Counted from the stretch's first letter, positions 7,462-16,842 are shown. The stretch is DNA of 64,000 nt from Salarchaeum japonicum_A (GCF_049705945.1 NZ_JBNAMV010000004.1:310001-374000), one strand, 5' to 3'. Numbers and translations are program-made. Notes: generated by a model from the letters alone, not told the origin.

Positions 7462-8217
7462 ATGAACGAACGCGCGCTATCGCGGGTCGCGGAACTGCTA
7501 GAGTCGGCGGAGACTGCGGGTGTTCTGACGGGCGCGGGCGTCTCCACGGCGTCCGGCATCCCGAGTTTCCGCGGCGACGACGGAATCTGGGGGGCGGAGT
7601 TCGACCCCCAAGATTTCCATCGGCGGCGGTTCGAGCGTGACCCCGCGGGGTTCTGGAGCGACCGCCTCGACCTCCACGACGCGATGCGGCCCGACGGCGT
7701 CGAACCGAACGCCGCCCACCGCGCGCTCGCCACGCTCGAAGACACGGGCGTCCTCAATGGTGTCGTCACGCAGAACACGGACGGCCTCCATCAGGACGCG
7801 GGGAGCGAGCGCGTCATCGAACTCCACGGGAACGCCGAGCGCGTCGCCTGCGAGGACTGCGGACGGCGGAGCGACGCGGCGGACGCCCGACGGCGCGCCG
7901 CGGACGGCGAACTCCCACCGACCTGCGAGTGCGGCGGCGTCCTCAAGCCCGACGTGGTGTTGTTCGGCGAGCAACTGCCACAGAAGGCGCTGCACGACGC
8001 CCGCGACCTCGCGGAACGGAGCGACGCCTTCCTCGCCGTCGGCTCCTCGCTGACGGTTGACCCCGCGGCTTCGCTGCCCGCGACCGCCGCGCGCGACGGC
8101 AGTCTCGTCGTCGTGAATCTCGAGGAAATGCGGGCCGACGACCGCGCCGATGTCGTGCTCCGCGCGGACGTGACGGACGCGCTACCGGCGATAGCTGAAC
8201 GCGTTCACGAGGCGTGA
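7462..8217 (+). CDS. sir2: Sir2-family NAD-dependent protein deacylase
   Basis: This 251-residue protein has every diagnostic sirtuin motif: GAGVSTASGIPSFRG (NAD), TQNTDGLHQDAG, the catalytic His122 in ELHGN, a four-Cys zinc site (C130, C133, C155, C157; spacing C-x2-C and C-x-C), and GSSLTVDPAA. It removes acyl groups from lysines using NAD and in archaea acts on chromatin proteins and metabolic enzymes such as acyl-CoA synthetases, which are abundant nearby. ATG 7462 is chosen; ATG 7456, two codons upstream, is equally possible. The 3' end overlaps the convergent small membrane gene by 36 bases. Confidence 0.92.
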   Translation: MNERALSRVAELLESAETAGVLTGAGVSTASGIPSFRGDDGIWGAEFDPQDFHRRRFERDPAGFWSDRLDLHDAMRPDGVEPNAAHRALATLEDTGVLNGVVTQNTDGLHQDAGSERVIELHGNAERVACEDCGRRSDAADARRRAADGELPPTCECGGVLKPDVVLFGEQLPQKALHDARDLAERSDAFLAVGSSLTVDPAASLPATAARDGSLVVVNLEEMRADDRADVVLRADVTDALPAIAERVHEA

Positions 8218-8457
8218 CGCGCCAGCGAGGAGCGCGTACGCCACGGCGTAGAGCGCCGTCGGGAGCGCGACGAGCGCCGCGGCCAGCGCAGTGAGCGCGA
8301 ACGCGACCAGTCCCGCAAGGAGGGAGAGTAGAACGTGGCTCACGGGGTCGCCACGGTCCACGTCCTCGTCGAGGAACGGCCGGAGCGTCCGTCGAACGGG
8401 CCGGAGCAGGCGTCCGTGGAGCGCAGCGGCGACCGAGGACGGTTCAGGGAGTCTCAT
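8182..8457 (-). CDS. Small predicted membrane protein
   Basis: The 91-residue product has an Arg-rich N-terminus, then two closely spaced hydrophobic stretches from about residue 41 to 82 that probably form a membrane hairpin, and a basic end (SYRR). No known family was recognised. It overlaps the HAD hydrolase gene upstream by 4 bases on the same strand, so it is co-translated with it. Its last 36 bases run inside the convergent Sir2 gene. The coupling to HAD and the hydrophobic periodicity support a real gene; the function is unknown. Confidence 0.6.
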   Translation of the reverse strand: MRLPEPSSVAAALHGRLLRPVRRTLRPFLDEDVDRGDPVSHVLLSLLAGLVAFALTALAAALVALPTALYAVAYALLAGASRLVNAFSYRR

Positions 8458-9146
8458 CGCTCACCTCGCACGCCGACGATGTCGAGCACCGCGCGCAAGT
8501 CGTCGATTCGGTGACTCGCGTCGGAGCCGTCGGCGTTCTCGCCGAACGCGACCCCGTGGATGCCGTGGCGGGCGGCGCCGGCCACGTCGTGGTCGTAGCG
8601 GTCGCCCACCATCACCGTCCGCTCGGGCGTGACGGGGCTCTTCGAGAGCGCGGTCTCGAACATCGCGTCGTCGGGCTTGGTGCGGCCGACGGCCTCGCTC
8701 GTCGTCACGTCGTCCACGTGCTCCAGCACGCCGAACAGCGAGAGGATGAACTCACCCTCTTCCGTGTCCACGTCGCTCACGATACCCTGGTAGACGCCGG
8801 CGTCGGCGAGCGCGGCGACGACCGCGCGAGCGTGCGGCGTCGGCCGGAGGTAGCGCGCGGAGGTCTCGCGGAAGAGCGGGAACCACTCGTCGTCCGCGAG
8901 GTCGCGTCCGGCGAGGTCAGCGAGCGCGAGCGCGTACGCCTCGCGCGCCGACTGATAGGCGTTCCCCTCGCGTTCGCGGAACTGGCGGCCGACAGCGCCG
9001 CGCCACTGCTCCAGCGCCGCCTGCGGGTTCACGTCGAGGCCGTGCGCGGCGACGAACCGCTCCATGAACCGCGTGTGTGCTTCGCGCACCGAGTCGACAT
9101 CGAGGAGGACGCCACCGATGTCCCAGAAGACCGCGTCGTAGTCCAT
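8454..9146 (-). CDS. HAD-superfamily hydrolase
   Basis: This 230-residue protein has motif I as FWDIGGVLLDVD (nucleophile Asp), motif II as GIVSDVDTE, a motif III Lys in RTKPDDAMF and motif IV as VMVGDRYDHDVAGA. Motif I has DxGG instead of DxDG, a variant common in YjjG/epoxide-hydrolase-like HAD proteins, so the acid/base Asp is not at the usual place. The likely role is a small-molecule phosphatase. It begins 1 base before the SDR stop and is coupled to the small membrane protein, forming an operon with the acyl-CoA ligase and SDR (11442 to 8182). Confidence 0.82.
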   Translation of the reverse strand: MDYDAVFWDIGGVLLDVDSVREAHTRFMERFVAAHGLDVNPQAALEQWRGAVGRQFREREGNAYQSAREAYALALADLAGRDLADDEWFPLFRETSARYLRPTPHARAVVAALADAGVYQGIVSDVDTEEGEFILSLFGVLEHVDDVTTSEAVGRTKPDDAMFETALSKSPVTPERTVMVGDRYDHDVAGAARHGIHGVAFGENADGSDASHRIDDLRAVLDIVGVRGER

Positions 9147-9902
9147 CTAGTACCACGTCATGCCCGCGTCCACGTTAACGTCTTGGGCGGTGACGTGCCG
9201 GTGGTCGACGGCGAGGCGGTACGCCACGTTCGCGACTTCCGCGGGCGTCACCATCTCGTCGAGCATGAGGTCGCCGAGGTACTCCTCGCGCTTCACCGCT
9301 TCGGGGGTCGTGCCGCGCGCCTCCGCTTGGTTCTCGATGACGGATTCGATGCGGTCGCCCGCCACGGGCCCGGGACAGATGGTGTTCACGGTGACGGCGT
9401 CGTCGCCGAACTCGGCCGCGAGCGTGCGTCCGAGGCCGACGAGGCCGAGTTTGGAGGCGGCGTACGGGCTGCGGTTCGGGTACGGGCGCTTCCCGCCGAC
9501 GGAGGAGACGTTGACGAGGCTTCCCTCGTCGCTGTCGCGGAGCGCGCTCGCCGCGTGTTTCGCGCAGAGGAAGGGTCCGGTGAGGTTCGTTTCGATGGTT
9601 TCGCTCCATGCCTCACGCTCGATTTCCTCGACTGGCTTCGTGGGGCCGGCGATACCGGCGTTGTTCACGAGCACGTCCAGTCCACCGAACTCCTCGACGG
9701 TCGCGTCGATAGCGTCGCGGACGCTCTCCTCGTCGGTCACGTCGCATCGGACGGCGAGCGCGTTCCCGAGTTCGTCCGCGAGGTCGGTGGTGTCGCTGCG
9801 CGCGGCGAGCGCGACCGCGAAGTCGTCCTCCACGAATCGGCGGGCGATAGCTTCGCCGATACCCTGGCTCGCGCCGGTGACGAACGCGACGCCCTCAGGC
9901 AT
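9147..9902 (-). CDS. Short-chain dehydrogenase/reductase (FabG-like)
   Basis: The 251-residue classical SDR shows the cofactor motif TGASQGIG, the NNAG motif near residue 88 and the catalytic Ser with YAASK (Tyr/Lys) near residue 152. An Arg after the second beta-strand (AARSDT) suggests NADP preference. The protein ends DAGMTWY, as in many 3-oxoacyl reductases. It overlaps the acyl-CoA ligase gene by 8 bases and abuts the HAD gene, so it belongs to the same operon. It probably interconverts 3-oxo and 3-hydroxyacyl-CoA or oxidises a secondary alcohol; the substrate is not determined. Confidence 0.87.
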   Translation of the reverse strand: MPEGVAFVTGASQGIGEAIARRFVEDDFAVALAARSDTTDLADELGNALAVRCDVTDEESVRDAIDATVEEFGGLDVLVNNAGIAGPTKPVEEIEREAWSETIETNLTGPFLCAKHAASALRDSDEGSLVNVSSVGGKRPYPNRSPYAASKLGLVGLGRTLAAEFGDDAVTVNTICPGPVAGDRIESVIENQAEARGTTPEAVKREEYLGDLMLDEMVTPAEVANVAYRLAVDHRHVTAQDVNVDAGMTWY

Positions 9903-11442
9903 CGTCGTCCACCAGTTTGAACTTCTGCACCTTCCCGCTCGCCGTGCGCGGCAGGTCCTCCACGAACTCGACCTCCCTGGGGTGTTTGTACTCCGCGAGG
10001 TTGTCGAGGCAGAACTGTTTGATTTCCTCTTCGGTCACCGCTGCGTCCGGTGTCCGCACGACGAACGCCTTCACGGTCTCGTTCCGGCGTTCGTCGGGGA
10101 TACCGACGACGGCCGCGTCAGCGATGGCTTCGTGTTCGTAGAGGAGGGATTCGACCTCGCTCGGGTAGACGTTGTAGCCCGCGGTGTTGATCATGTGCTT
10201 CTTCCGGTCGACGATCTCGTAGTAGTTCTCGGCGTCACGGCGCGCGATGTCGCCGGTGCAGAAGTAGCCCTCGTCGGTGAACGCGTCGTCGGTCGCGTCC
10301 GGGAGATTGTGGTAGCCCTTCATCACCTGAGGGCCGCGCACGAGGAGTTCCCCGGTCTCGCCGGGGTCGACTTCGTCGCCCGAGCCGTCCACGATTTTCG
10401 CGTCCGTCATCCGGAGTGGCTGACCGATGGTGCCGGGCTTGTAGCCGAACGAGGACCCGACGCCGGTGTGGGTGGCGGCGGTGGTCTCGGTGAGTCCGTA
10501 TCCCTCGCTCATCGCGACGCCCGTGCTCTCCTCGAAGCGTTCCTGCACGGCGACGGGCATCTTCGCGCCGCCTTCGTTGACGGTGTCGAGCGAGGAGAGG
10601 TCGTACTCGCCGAACGATTCGTCGTTCACCATGTCGACGAACATCGTCGCGACGCCGATGAAGCTCGTAATCTCGTTGTCCTCGATTTCGCGCATGCAGC
10701 GCTCGGCGCTCCAGTCGGCGGGATTCCGGACGAACGCGGTGCCGCCCCGAATCAGGGTCTGCCACGTGGAGTGCGTGAAGCCCGTGATGTGGTAGAGCGG
10801 GAGGAAGACGAGTTCGCGCTGCTCCGCGGGCGGGAGGTCGGTGAACTGGAAGCCCGAGAACGCCTGCGCGCGGAGGTTCCCGTGGGTGAGCAACACGCCC
10901 TTCGGCTGGCCCGTCGTTCCGGACGTGTACGGCTGCATCGCGGTGTCGTCCGTGTCCACGTCGACCGTCACGGGGTCGCCGGAGACGTCGTGGAGCGCGG
11001 TGGTGTCCGGGGTGGCCTCGCCGACGGTGAGGACGTCGGGGTCGCTGTCGATGTCGTCCGCGGCCTCGTGGACGTGTTCGACGAGCGCGGGGTGGGTGAC
11101 GACGACGCTCGCGTCGGTATCGTCGAGCTGGTGGGCGAGTTCGCGGGCCTTGTACTGCGGGTTGACGGGGGAGACGACGACGCCCGCGCGGAGGCCGCCG
11201 AGGATGGTGGTGACGTACTCGGGGCAGTTCGGGAGGTAGAGCAGGAGGCGGTCGCCCGCGGTGTGACCGCGCTCGTGCAGGCCGCCGGCGAGCGCGGCGG
11301 AGCGCTCGCGGAGGGCGGCGAAGGTGAACGACCGACGTTCGCCCTCGATGGCTGTCGGGTCGGGTCGCTGGTCGGCCGTCGCGTCGAACAGCGCGGCGGC
11401 GTTCGTTGCCTCGACCGTCTGTAGGTAACTGGGTACGTCCAT
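9895..11442 (-). CDS. AMP-forming acyl-CoA synthetase (class I adenylate-forming)
   Basis: This 515-residue ligase has the ATP-binding loop YTSGTTGQPKGV, the A5 motif EGYGLTETT, the A7 hinge region YFCTGD and the catalytic Lys in TASGKVQKFKL. It activates a carboxylic acid to acyl-AMP and then acyl-CoA. I chose ATG 11442 (MDVPSYLQTVEA), about 31 bases after a TTAACATAA box; ATG 11469 would add nine residues. It heads the operon continuing into the SDR, HAD and membrane protein genes. The C-terminal 60 residues are very close to those of the ligase at 48810, so the two are recent paralogues. Chain specificity is unknown. Confidence 0.88.
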   Translation of the reverse strand: MDVPSYLQTVEATNAAALFDATADQRPDPTAIEGERRSFTFAALRERSAALAGGLHERGHTAGDRLLLYLPNCPEYVTTILGGLRAGVVVSPVNPQYKARELAHQLDDTDASVVVTHPALVEHVHEAADDIDSDPDVLTVGEATPDTTALHDVSGDPVTVDVDTDDTAMQPYTSGTTGQPKGVLLTHGNLRAQAFSGFQFTDLPPAEQRELVFLPLYHITGFTHSTWQTLIRGGTAFVRNPADWSAERCMREIEDNEITSFIGVATMFVDMVNDESFGEYDLSSLDTVNEGGAKMPVAVQERFEESTGVAMSEGYGLTETTAATHTGVGSSFGYKPGTIGQPLRMTDAKIVDGSGDEVDPGETGELLVRGPQVMKGYHNLPDATDDAFTDEGYFCTGDIARRDAENYYEIVDRKKHMINTAGYNVYPSEVESLLYEHEAIADAAVVGIPDERRNETVKAFVVRTPDAAVTEEEIKQFCLDNLAEYKHPREVEFVEDLPRTASGKVQKFKLVDDDA

Positions 11443-11468
11443 ACCATGCCATTCCGTAACATTTGCCA

Positions 11469-11506
11469 TTATGTTAACGGTCGCTCCGGCGCACGCGGAT
11501 TTATTA
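11469..11506. promoter_or_regulatory. Divergent promoter region between ligase and SDR operons
   Basis: TTATGTTAA (11469-11477), read on the minus strand, lies about 31 bases before the ligase start at 11442. ATTTATTA (11499-11506) lies about 37 bases before ATG 11540 on the plus strand. Confidence 0.5.
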
Positions 11507-11539
11507 CCGATGAACCGAAAACGGGTAGATGTCTTAACA

Positions 11540-12316
11540 ATGGTAAGCAGATTCAGCGTGGCGGGCGACACCGCCATCGTCACCGGCGCGTCCTCGGGCA
11601 TCGGTCGAGCAATCGCGGAACGCTTCGCGGACGACGGCGCGAACGTCGTCGTCTGTTCGCGCGAACAGGAGAACGTCGACCCCGTCAGCGACCACATCAA
11701 CGACGGCGACTACGAGGGAACCGCGCTCGCGGTCGAGTGTGACGTGACCGACCGGGACGCCGTCGACGCGCTCGTCCAGGCGACCGTCGAGGAGTTCGGG
11801 TCCGTCGACATCCTCGTGAACAACGCGGGCGCGTCCTTCATGGCGCCCTTCGAGGACATCAGCGAGAACGGCTGGAAAACGATAGTGGAAATCAACCTCA
11901 CCGGCACCTACCACTGCACGCAGGCCGCCGGCGAACACATGCGGGAGAACGGCGGCGGCACCGTCGTGAACCTCGCGTCCGTCGCGGGCCAGCGCGGCAG
12001 TCCGATGATGAGTCACTACGGCGCGGCCAAAGCGGGTGTCATCAACCTCACCAAGACCCTCTCGTACGAGTGGTCGGGCGACGACGTGCGCGTGAACTGC
12101 ATCGCGCCCGGGTTCGTCGCGACGCCCGGCGTCGAGTCCCAGATGGGCGTCAGCGCGGACAATATCGAGCGAGACGAGGTGCAGCGTCGCATCGGCACGA
12201 GCGAGGAGATCGCGGACCTCGCGCAGTTCCTCGCCAGCCCCGCCGCCTCCTACATCGTCGGCGAGACAGTGACCGCGGCGGGCGTCCCGCGCATCGAGGA
12301 GTCCCCCGAAATCTGA
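11540..12316 (+). CDS. Short-chain dehydrogenase/reductase
   Basis: The 258-residue SDR shows TGASSGIG, CDVTD, NNAG and the catalytic Ser-Tyr-Lys set (SVAG, then HYGAAK). CSREQ after beta-2 suggests NADP binding. Unusually, the C-terminus reads TAAGVPRIEE rather than the common DGG end. It is followed by a TPP decarboxylase whose ATG overlaps this stop by 1 base (TGATG), so the pair are a two-gene operon: a 2-oxoacid decarboxylase plus an aldehyde/ketone reductase is a plausible sequential pair. ATG 11540 was preferred over in-frame ATG 11471, which is upstream of the probable transcription start. Confidence 0.85.
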   Translation: MVSRFSVAGDTAIVTGASSGIGRAIAERFADDGANVVVCSREQENVDPVSDHINDGDYEGTALAVECDVTDRDAVDALVQATVEEFGSVDILVNNAGASFMAPFEDISENGWKTIVEINLTGTYHCTQAAGEHMRENGGGTVVNLASVAGQRGSPMMSHYGAAKAGVINLTKTLSYEWSGDDVRVNCIAPGFVATPGVESQMGVSADNIERDEVQRRIGTSEEIADLAQFLASPAASYIVGETVTAAGVPRIEESPEI

Positions 12317-13986
12317 TGGCGTACTCGGGCGCGGACCTCTTCGTCGACACGCTCGAGCAGTACGGCGTCGAGCACGTCTTCGGGAATCCCGGCACCACCG
12401 AACTCCCCGTGATGAAGGCGCTCGCGGGAAGCGACCTCGACTACGTTCTCGGCCTCCACGAGGACGTGGCGGTCGGGATGGCGGCGGGGTACGCGACGAC
12501 GCGGCGCTACCACGCGGACGACGACGAGTCCGTGCTCCCCGTCGGCGTGGCGAACCTCCACGTCGCGCCCGGTCTCGCCCACGGCCTCGGGAACATCTAC
12601 GGCGCGAGTGTCGCGGGCGCGCCACTCGTCGTCACCGCCGGCAACCACTCCACGGAGTTCCGCCACGAGGAGCCAATCCTCTCCGGTGACCTCGTGGAGA
12701 TGACGCAGCAGTTCACGAAGTGGAGCGCGGAAGTCCTCGACGTCGAGGCGCTCCCGTCGATGCTCCGCCGGGCGTTCCGCGTCGCGCTGACGCCGCCGAC
12801 CGGCCCCGTCTTCCTCGGCCTCCCGCTCGACGTGATGATGGCCGAGACGGACGCCGACCCGGAGCGACTGGGCGCGATTCCGAGCGGCGGCCGCGGCGAC
12901 CGCAGTCAGGTCGAACGGGCGGCCGACGCGTTCGCGGAGGCGGAGAACCCCGTGCTCGTCGTCGGCGACGGCGTCGCCCGCGCGGGCACCGACGCCGTGG
13001 ACGCCGCTGTCGACCTCGCGGAAGCGGCGGGCGCACGCGTGCACGCCGAGATTCTCGCGTGCGAGGTGGACTTCCCGGCGAGCCACGACCAGTGGGTGTC
13101 CTACATCCCGCCGGACGAGAATACCGCCCGAACCCTCCTCGATACCGATATGGTGGCGTTCGTCGGGTGTTCGACGAACACGACGCTCACCGCGCACTCC
13201 GGCGACCTCGTGCCGGACGCGACGTTCGTCCACATCGGCGACGACGCGTGGCAACTCGGGAAGAACCAGCCAGCGGACGTCGCCGTGCTCGGCGACCCCG
13301 GCGAGACGATGGCCGAAATCGCCACGGAAGTCGCCGACCGGGTGAGCGACGACGAGCGCGCCGACCGTCTGGAACGCGTCGCCGCGATGAAGCAGATGGC
13401 GCAGGCGGAGATGGCGAGCGACGACGAGACGGACGACCCGCGGCGGTCGAAGGGCGAGCTCGTGGACGCTCTCCGGGACGCCGCGCCCGACGCCTACATC
13501 GTCGACGAGGGCGTGACCGCGAAGTACGAACTGCTCACGCGGTGGCCGCTCGAACCCGAGCAAGCCATCTCGAACAAGGGCGGCGGCCTCGGATACGGCC
13601 TCCCCGCGTCCGTCGGCGCGGCGCTCGCCGAGTCGATGCGCGACGAGCCCCGGCAGGTCGTCGGACACGTCGGCGACGGTTCCTACCTCTACTATCCGCA
13701 GACGCTCTACTCGGCGGCGCGCTACGACCTCGACCTCACCGTCGTCGTGCCGGACAACCGGAACTATCGCATCCTCAAGGACAACATGCAGGGGCTGTTC
13801 GGCGAGGACGACTACGAGTACGTCGGGATGGACTTCGACCCGCCCGTGGACATCCCGAAGAACGCGGAGAGCCACGGCGCGACCGGCGTTCGCGTCGACC
13901 CCGAGGACGACCTCGACGCTGCACTCGACGCCGCGCTCGCCGAATCCGGCCCGACCGTTGTCGACGTACTCGTTCACGACGACTAG
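12316..13986 (+). CDS. TPP-dependent decarboxylase, benzoylformate decarboxylase-like
   Basis: The 556-residue protein opens with FVDTLEQYGVEHVFGNPGTTELPVM, whose NPGTTELP segment is the mark of the benzoylformate decarboxylase branch. The cofactor-activating Glu is in LHEDVAVGMAAGYA, and the TPP/Mg motif runs from GDGSYLYYP to DNRNY. Benzoylformate decarboxylases use active-site His residues; His in GNHSTEF is one candidate. The reaction is likely non-oxidative decarboxylation of an aromatic or branched 2-oxoacid to the aldehyde. The coupling to an SDR upstream would then give an alcohol. Substrate assignment is inference; the subfamily call rests on the N-terminal motif. Confidence 0.82.
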   Translation: MAYSGADLFVDTLEQYGVEHVFGNPGTTELPVMKALAGSDLDYVLGLHEDVAVGMAAGYATTRRYHADDDESVLPVGVANLHVAPGLAHGLGNIYGASVAGAPLVVTAGNHSTEFRHEEPILSGDLVEMTQQFTKWSAEVLDVEALPSMLRRAFRVALTPPTGPVFLGLPLDVMMAETDADPERLGAIPSGGRGDRSQVERAADAFAEAENPVLVVGDGVARAGTDAVDAAVDLAEAAGARVHAEILACEVDFPASHDQWVSYIPPDENTARTLLDTDMVAFVGCSTNTTLTAHSGDLVPDATFVHIGDDAWQLGKNQPADVAVLGDPGETMAEIATEVADRVSDDERADRLERVAAMKQMAQAEMASDDETDDPRRSKGELVDALRDAAPDAYIVDEGVTAKYELLTRWPLEPEQAISNKGGGLGYGLPASVGAALAESMRDEPRQVVGHVGDGSYLYYPQTLYSAARYDLDLTVVVPDNRNYRILKDNMQGLFGEDDYEYVGMDFDPPVDIPKNAESHGATGVRVDPEDDLDAALDAALAESGPTVVDVLVHDD

Positions 13987-13996
13987 CGAACCAAAC

Positions 13997-14004
13997 GTTT
14001 ATTT
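13997..14004 (+). promoter_or_regulatory. Box A promoter of the DUF7504-like gene
   Basis: GTTTATTT is centred 28 bases before ATG 14029, indicating an independent, leaderless transcript for the DUF7504/CHAT pair rather than read-through from the TPP gene. Confidence 0.6.
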
Positions 14005-14028
14005 CCTGTCACTGTGACAGCTTATCCG

Positions 14029-14703
14029 ATGTATGACGCGGGGCGAACGGACGAGGAATTCGAGGGCGTCCTCGAACGCCTGAAGGACGAGGGGAGTTCC
14101 CTCCTCGTCGTCGGGGACGTTCCCGGTGAAGCGTACGCTCGCGCGTCCCGACGGATGCTCGGCGACGGCGAGCACGCCCCCAGACAACGCGTCCTCGTGG
14201 TCGGCGGCAGCGCCGGCGCCACGCTCCCCGGCCGCCTCGGAGAGACGCGCTGCGGCGACAGCGACACCGTCATCACGCACGGCACGAACGCCCGCAGCGC
14301 GGTCGCGTCGGCGAACGTCACACCCAGCGTCACGCCGCGCGCGCACGCCTCTGCCGGCGATGCGAACGCGCTCGGCCGCACAGTCATCGACCAGATCGAC
14401 GCGCTCGGCGACGAGTTCGCGCCGGGCGAACTCCGACTCGGCGTCGACACCCTCCAGACCCTCCTCGATACCGCGGGCGAGTTCCCGGCGTTCCGCACCG
14501 CTGACTTGCTCTCGGAGCGCGTGCGTCGCGAGCGCGGAATGGCGCACTTCCACCTCCCGAAGCCCCGCGACGACCGCCACGTCCGCCTCCTCGAACCCCT
14601 GTTCGACGCGGTCGTCGAACTCCGTGTGACCGACGGCGTGGAACAGCGGTGGAGTCTCCGGGACGAGGACGTGATGTCCGAGTGGGTGTCGCTCGACGGC
14701 TGA
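14029..14703 (+). CDS. DUF7504-like haloarchaeal protein (RecA/KaiC-like fold suspected)
   Basis: This 224-residue soluble protein has alternating hydrophobic strands (SSLLVVGDVP, RVLVVGG) and conserved-looking blocks LRLGVDTLQTLLD, GMAHFHLPKPRDD and EPLFDAVVELRV. It resembles the haloarchaeal DUF7504 family as I remember it. The strand order suggests a RecA/KaiC-type core, but no Walker A loop is visible at the first strand (VVGDVPGEA), so it would not hydrolyse ATP in the standard way. It lies 45 bases upstream of the CHAT protease gene on the same strand and behind its own promoter, so a shared transcript is likely. A regulatory or sensor role is inference. Confidence 0.6.
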   Translation: MYDAGRTDEEFEGVLERLKDEGSSLLVVGDVPGEAYARASRRMLGDGEHAPRQRVLVVGGSAGATLPGRLGETRCGDSDTVITHGTNARSAVASANVTPSVTPRAHASAGDANALGRTVIDQIDALGDEFAPGELRLGVDTLQTLLDTAGEFPAFRTADLLSERVRRERGMAHFHLPKPRDDRHVRLLEPLFDAVVELRVTDGVEQRWSLRDEDVMSEWVSLDG

Positions 14704-14748
14704 GACGACAACACCCTTTTGAGTGGTTCGCCGCGTAAGGCGATTCGT

Positions 14749-16842
14749 ATGGAGGAGCGAGCCGGCGATGTGTTCGACGCAGCGGGGGATGTCGGTGCGC
14801 GCATCGACACGCCGCCGAAGGGCGGACTGGCGGTGGTCGACCCGATCGAGCGCACGCGGGTTCGCGTGGAGACGGCGACCGAGAACGTGCGTCGAGAACG
14901 TATCACGGAGCGGTTCCCGGTCCCGCTCGACGCGGCGGTTTCGTTTCGAACTGATACGGTCACGTTTCCGGATGTCTTCGCGATTCACGTGCGGACCCCG
15001 GACGGGACGCACGTCACGCAGACCGAGCACTTCGCGTTCGAGGAATTGCCGGCGAGCGAGTACCTGTTCGACGTCGCCGCGCCGATAAAACTCTACGTCC
15101 GCGCGTCGGGGCCGGTGACGGTTCGGTCGGACGCGGACAGCACCGTCATCGACCTCGCCGGCGAGACGCGAGTGGACGTGGGCGCGCGGTCGTTCCACGA
15201 CTCGCCCGCCGGCACGATAACGACGACCGACCATCCGCGGGACGTGATGGAGGCCGTGAACGCGTTCGGGCACGCGTTGAAGACGCAGGAGCCGACGCGG
15301 TCGTACCCAACATTACGCGGCCATCCGCCCCGTCTGGAGCGCGGCGACGACCTCGTGATTCCGTCGGGGCTGGAAGCGCCCGAGACGGACGTTCGGCTGG
15401 CAGTGCCGCCCCGGTTCGAGTACATCTACCCGGCGGTGTCGCTCGCGTACTATCTCGGCGCGCGGTTGGTTCCGGGCGAGGAACCCGAGCTCCGGACGAT
15501 GGACGGGTTCACGTACTCGCTTGACCGCGCGGGCGGGTACGAGGAGACGGTCGCGCGCACGCTGAAACACGTGTTCGTGCTCGACTGCGTCGCGCGCACC
15601 GAGGGCTACTACGAGGTGCCGTTGTTCGAGCGGGCGGAACTGGAGTCGGCGCTCGATATCTCGTTCGCGGAGGCGCGTGAAGCGTCGCCGACGGACCGAC
15701 TCAAGAGCTACCTCTCGGTTCCGTTCGCGGCCGTGGAGCCGTACTGTCCGACGTGGAAGCTCACGGCGGACGTGACGCCGACCAGGGAGTACCTGGAACT
15801 CCTCCCCTACCTGGTGGACGAACTCGCTGTCGTACGGACGCCGACGGACGAGGGCGTGGCGCGCACGACCGAGCAAGCCGAAACCGCCGGCGAGTTCTAC
15901 CGCGCGTCGGCGGGCGCGCAGACGGGCGGCCGGTACGTTCGCCCCGCCGCGGCGGACTCACTGGAGCAGACGTGGGCGGGTGCGGGGACGCCCATCGGCG
16001 CGAGCAAGGCGATGGTTGAGGCGTACGAGAACCGAGTGGACCGTCCGCTCGCGTCCGGCGACATCAAGATCACCGTCGTCTGCAACGAACCGGACATGAT
16101 GGAGGAGCGGGAGATGACGGACACGGTGTACGGGTCGCGGGACGAACTTCCCTTCGACGTGCGACAGTACGAGAACCTCACTCGCGCGGAACTCCGTGAG
16201 GTGCTGGCGGCCGAGACGGAGTTCCTGCACTACATCGGCCATATCGACGACGCGGGTATCGAGTGCGCGGACGGTAAACTCGACCTCGACAGCATCGAGA
16301 CGACGGGCGTGGACGCCTTTTTCCTGAACGCGTGCTCGTCGTATCGGGTCGGCGCGAAACTCGTCGAAGCCGGCGCTATCGGCGGTATCGTGACGCTGAG
16401 CGACGTGCTGAACAACGCGGCGGTGACGATGGGGCGGACGCTCGCGCGCCTGCTGAACGTCGGGTATCCGTTGAACGTCGCGCTCGAAACCGCGCGCAAC
16501 GAGAGTTACGCGGGCGGCCAGTACGTCATCGTCGGCGACGGCGGCCTCGGCATCGTACAGCCCGAGTCGAACCTCCCGGAGCTCGTCGAAATTACGGACG
16601 TGCGGGAGGACGCGGTGGACATCACGTACTGGTCGTTTCTCACGAGAGCGTTCGACCTCGGGACGATGATGGCGCCGACGATTCGGGGGGAGTCAATGTA
16701 CTACCTCGCACCCGTCGCGGGAGGACTTGACTACACGGTGAGTGTGGCGAAATTCGTGGAGTTCGTGGAGCAACAGACGCCGATTCGGTTCGAAGAGTCG
16801 TTACACTGGGCGGATACGTTCGATTTCTCGCGGTTGGATTAG
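14749..16842 (+). CDS. CHAT-type caspase-like protease with a large unassigned N-terminal region
   Basis: The 697-residue protein ends in a CHAT peptidase domain. A His in FLHYIGH (H498) and a Cys in FFLNACSS (C529) form the Cys/His dyad expected for CHAT/caspase-fold proteases, followed by GAIGGIVTLSDVLNNAAVTM, the usual helix after the active Cys. The first 400 or so residues are beta-rich at the start (a possible Ig-like segment in residues 60-150) and match nothing I recognise. No signal peptide or membrane segment is seen, so it is cytoplasmic. It follows the DUF7504-like gene and converges on a 46-residue membrane peptide, overlapping its stop by 4 bases. CHAT proteases elsewhere act in immunity and cell-death cascades. 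Confidence 0.75.
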   Translation: MEERAGDVFDAAGDVGARIDTPPKGGLAVVDPIERTRVRVETATENVRRERITERFPVPLDAAVSFRTDTVTFPDVFAIHVRTPDGTHVTQTEHFAFEELPASEYLFDVAAPIKLYVRASGPVTVRSDADSTVIDLAGETRVDVGARSFHDSPAGTITTTDHPRDVMEAVNAFGHALKTQEPTRSYPTLRGHPPRLERGDDLVIPSGLEAPETDVRLAVPPRFEYIYPAVSLAYYLGARLVPGEEPELRTMDGFTYSLDRAGGYEETVARTLKHVFVLDCVARTEGYYEVPLFERAELESALDISFAEAREASPTDRLKSYLSVPFAAVEPYCPTWKLTADVTPTREYLELLPYLVDELAVVRTPTDEGVARTTEQAETAGEFYRASAGAQTGGRYVRPAAADSLEQTWAGAGTPIGASKAMVEAYENRVDRPLASGDIKITVVCNEPDMMEEREMTDTVYGSRDELPFDVRQYENLTRAELREVLAAETEFLHYIGHIDDAGIECADGKLDLDSIETTGVDAFFLNACSSYRVGAKLVEAGAIGGIVTLSDVLNNAAVTMGRTLARLLNVGYPLNVALETARNESYAGGQYVIVGDGGLGIVQPESNLPELVEITDVREDAVDITYWSFLTRAFDLGTMMAPTIRGESMYYLAPVAGGLDYTVSVAKFVEFVEQQTPIRFEESLHWADTFDFSRLD

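Noticed and set aside
7341..7640. 99-codon plus-strand frame starting MDDVLTSDVRESG
   Set aside because: Its second half lies inside the Sir2 gene in another frame and is Arg/Pro-rich, as expected for a shadow of GC-rich coding DNA.
13999..15273. 424-codon minus-strand frame over the DUF7504-like and CHAT genes
   Set aside because: It covers two plus-strand genes with better codon bias, one of which has a clear catalytic dyad; composition is typical of antisense shadow.
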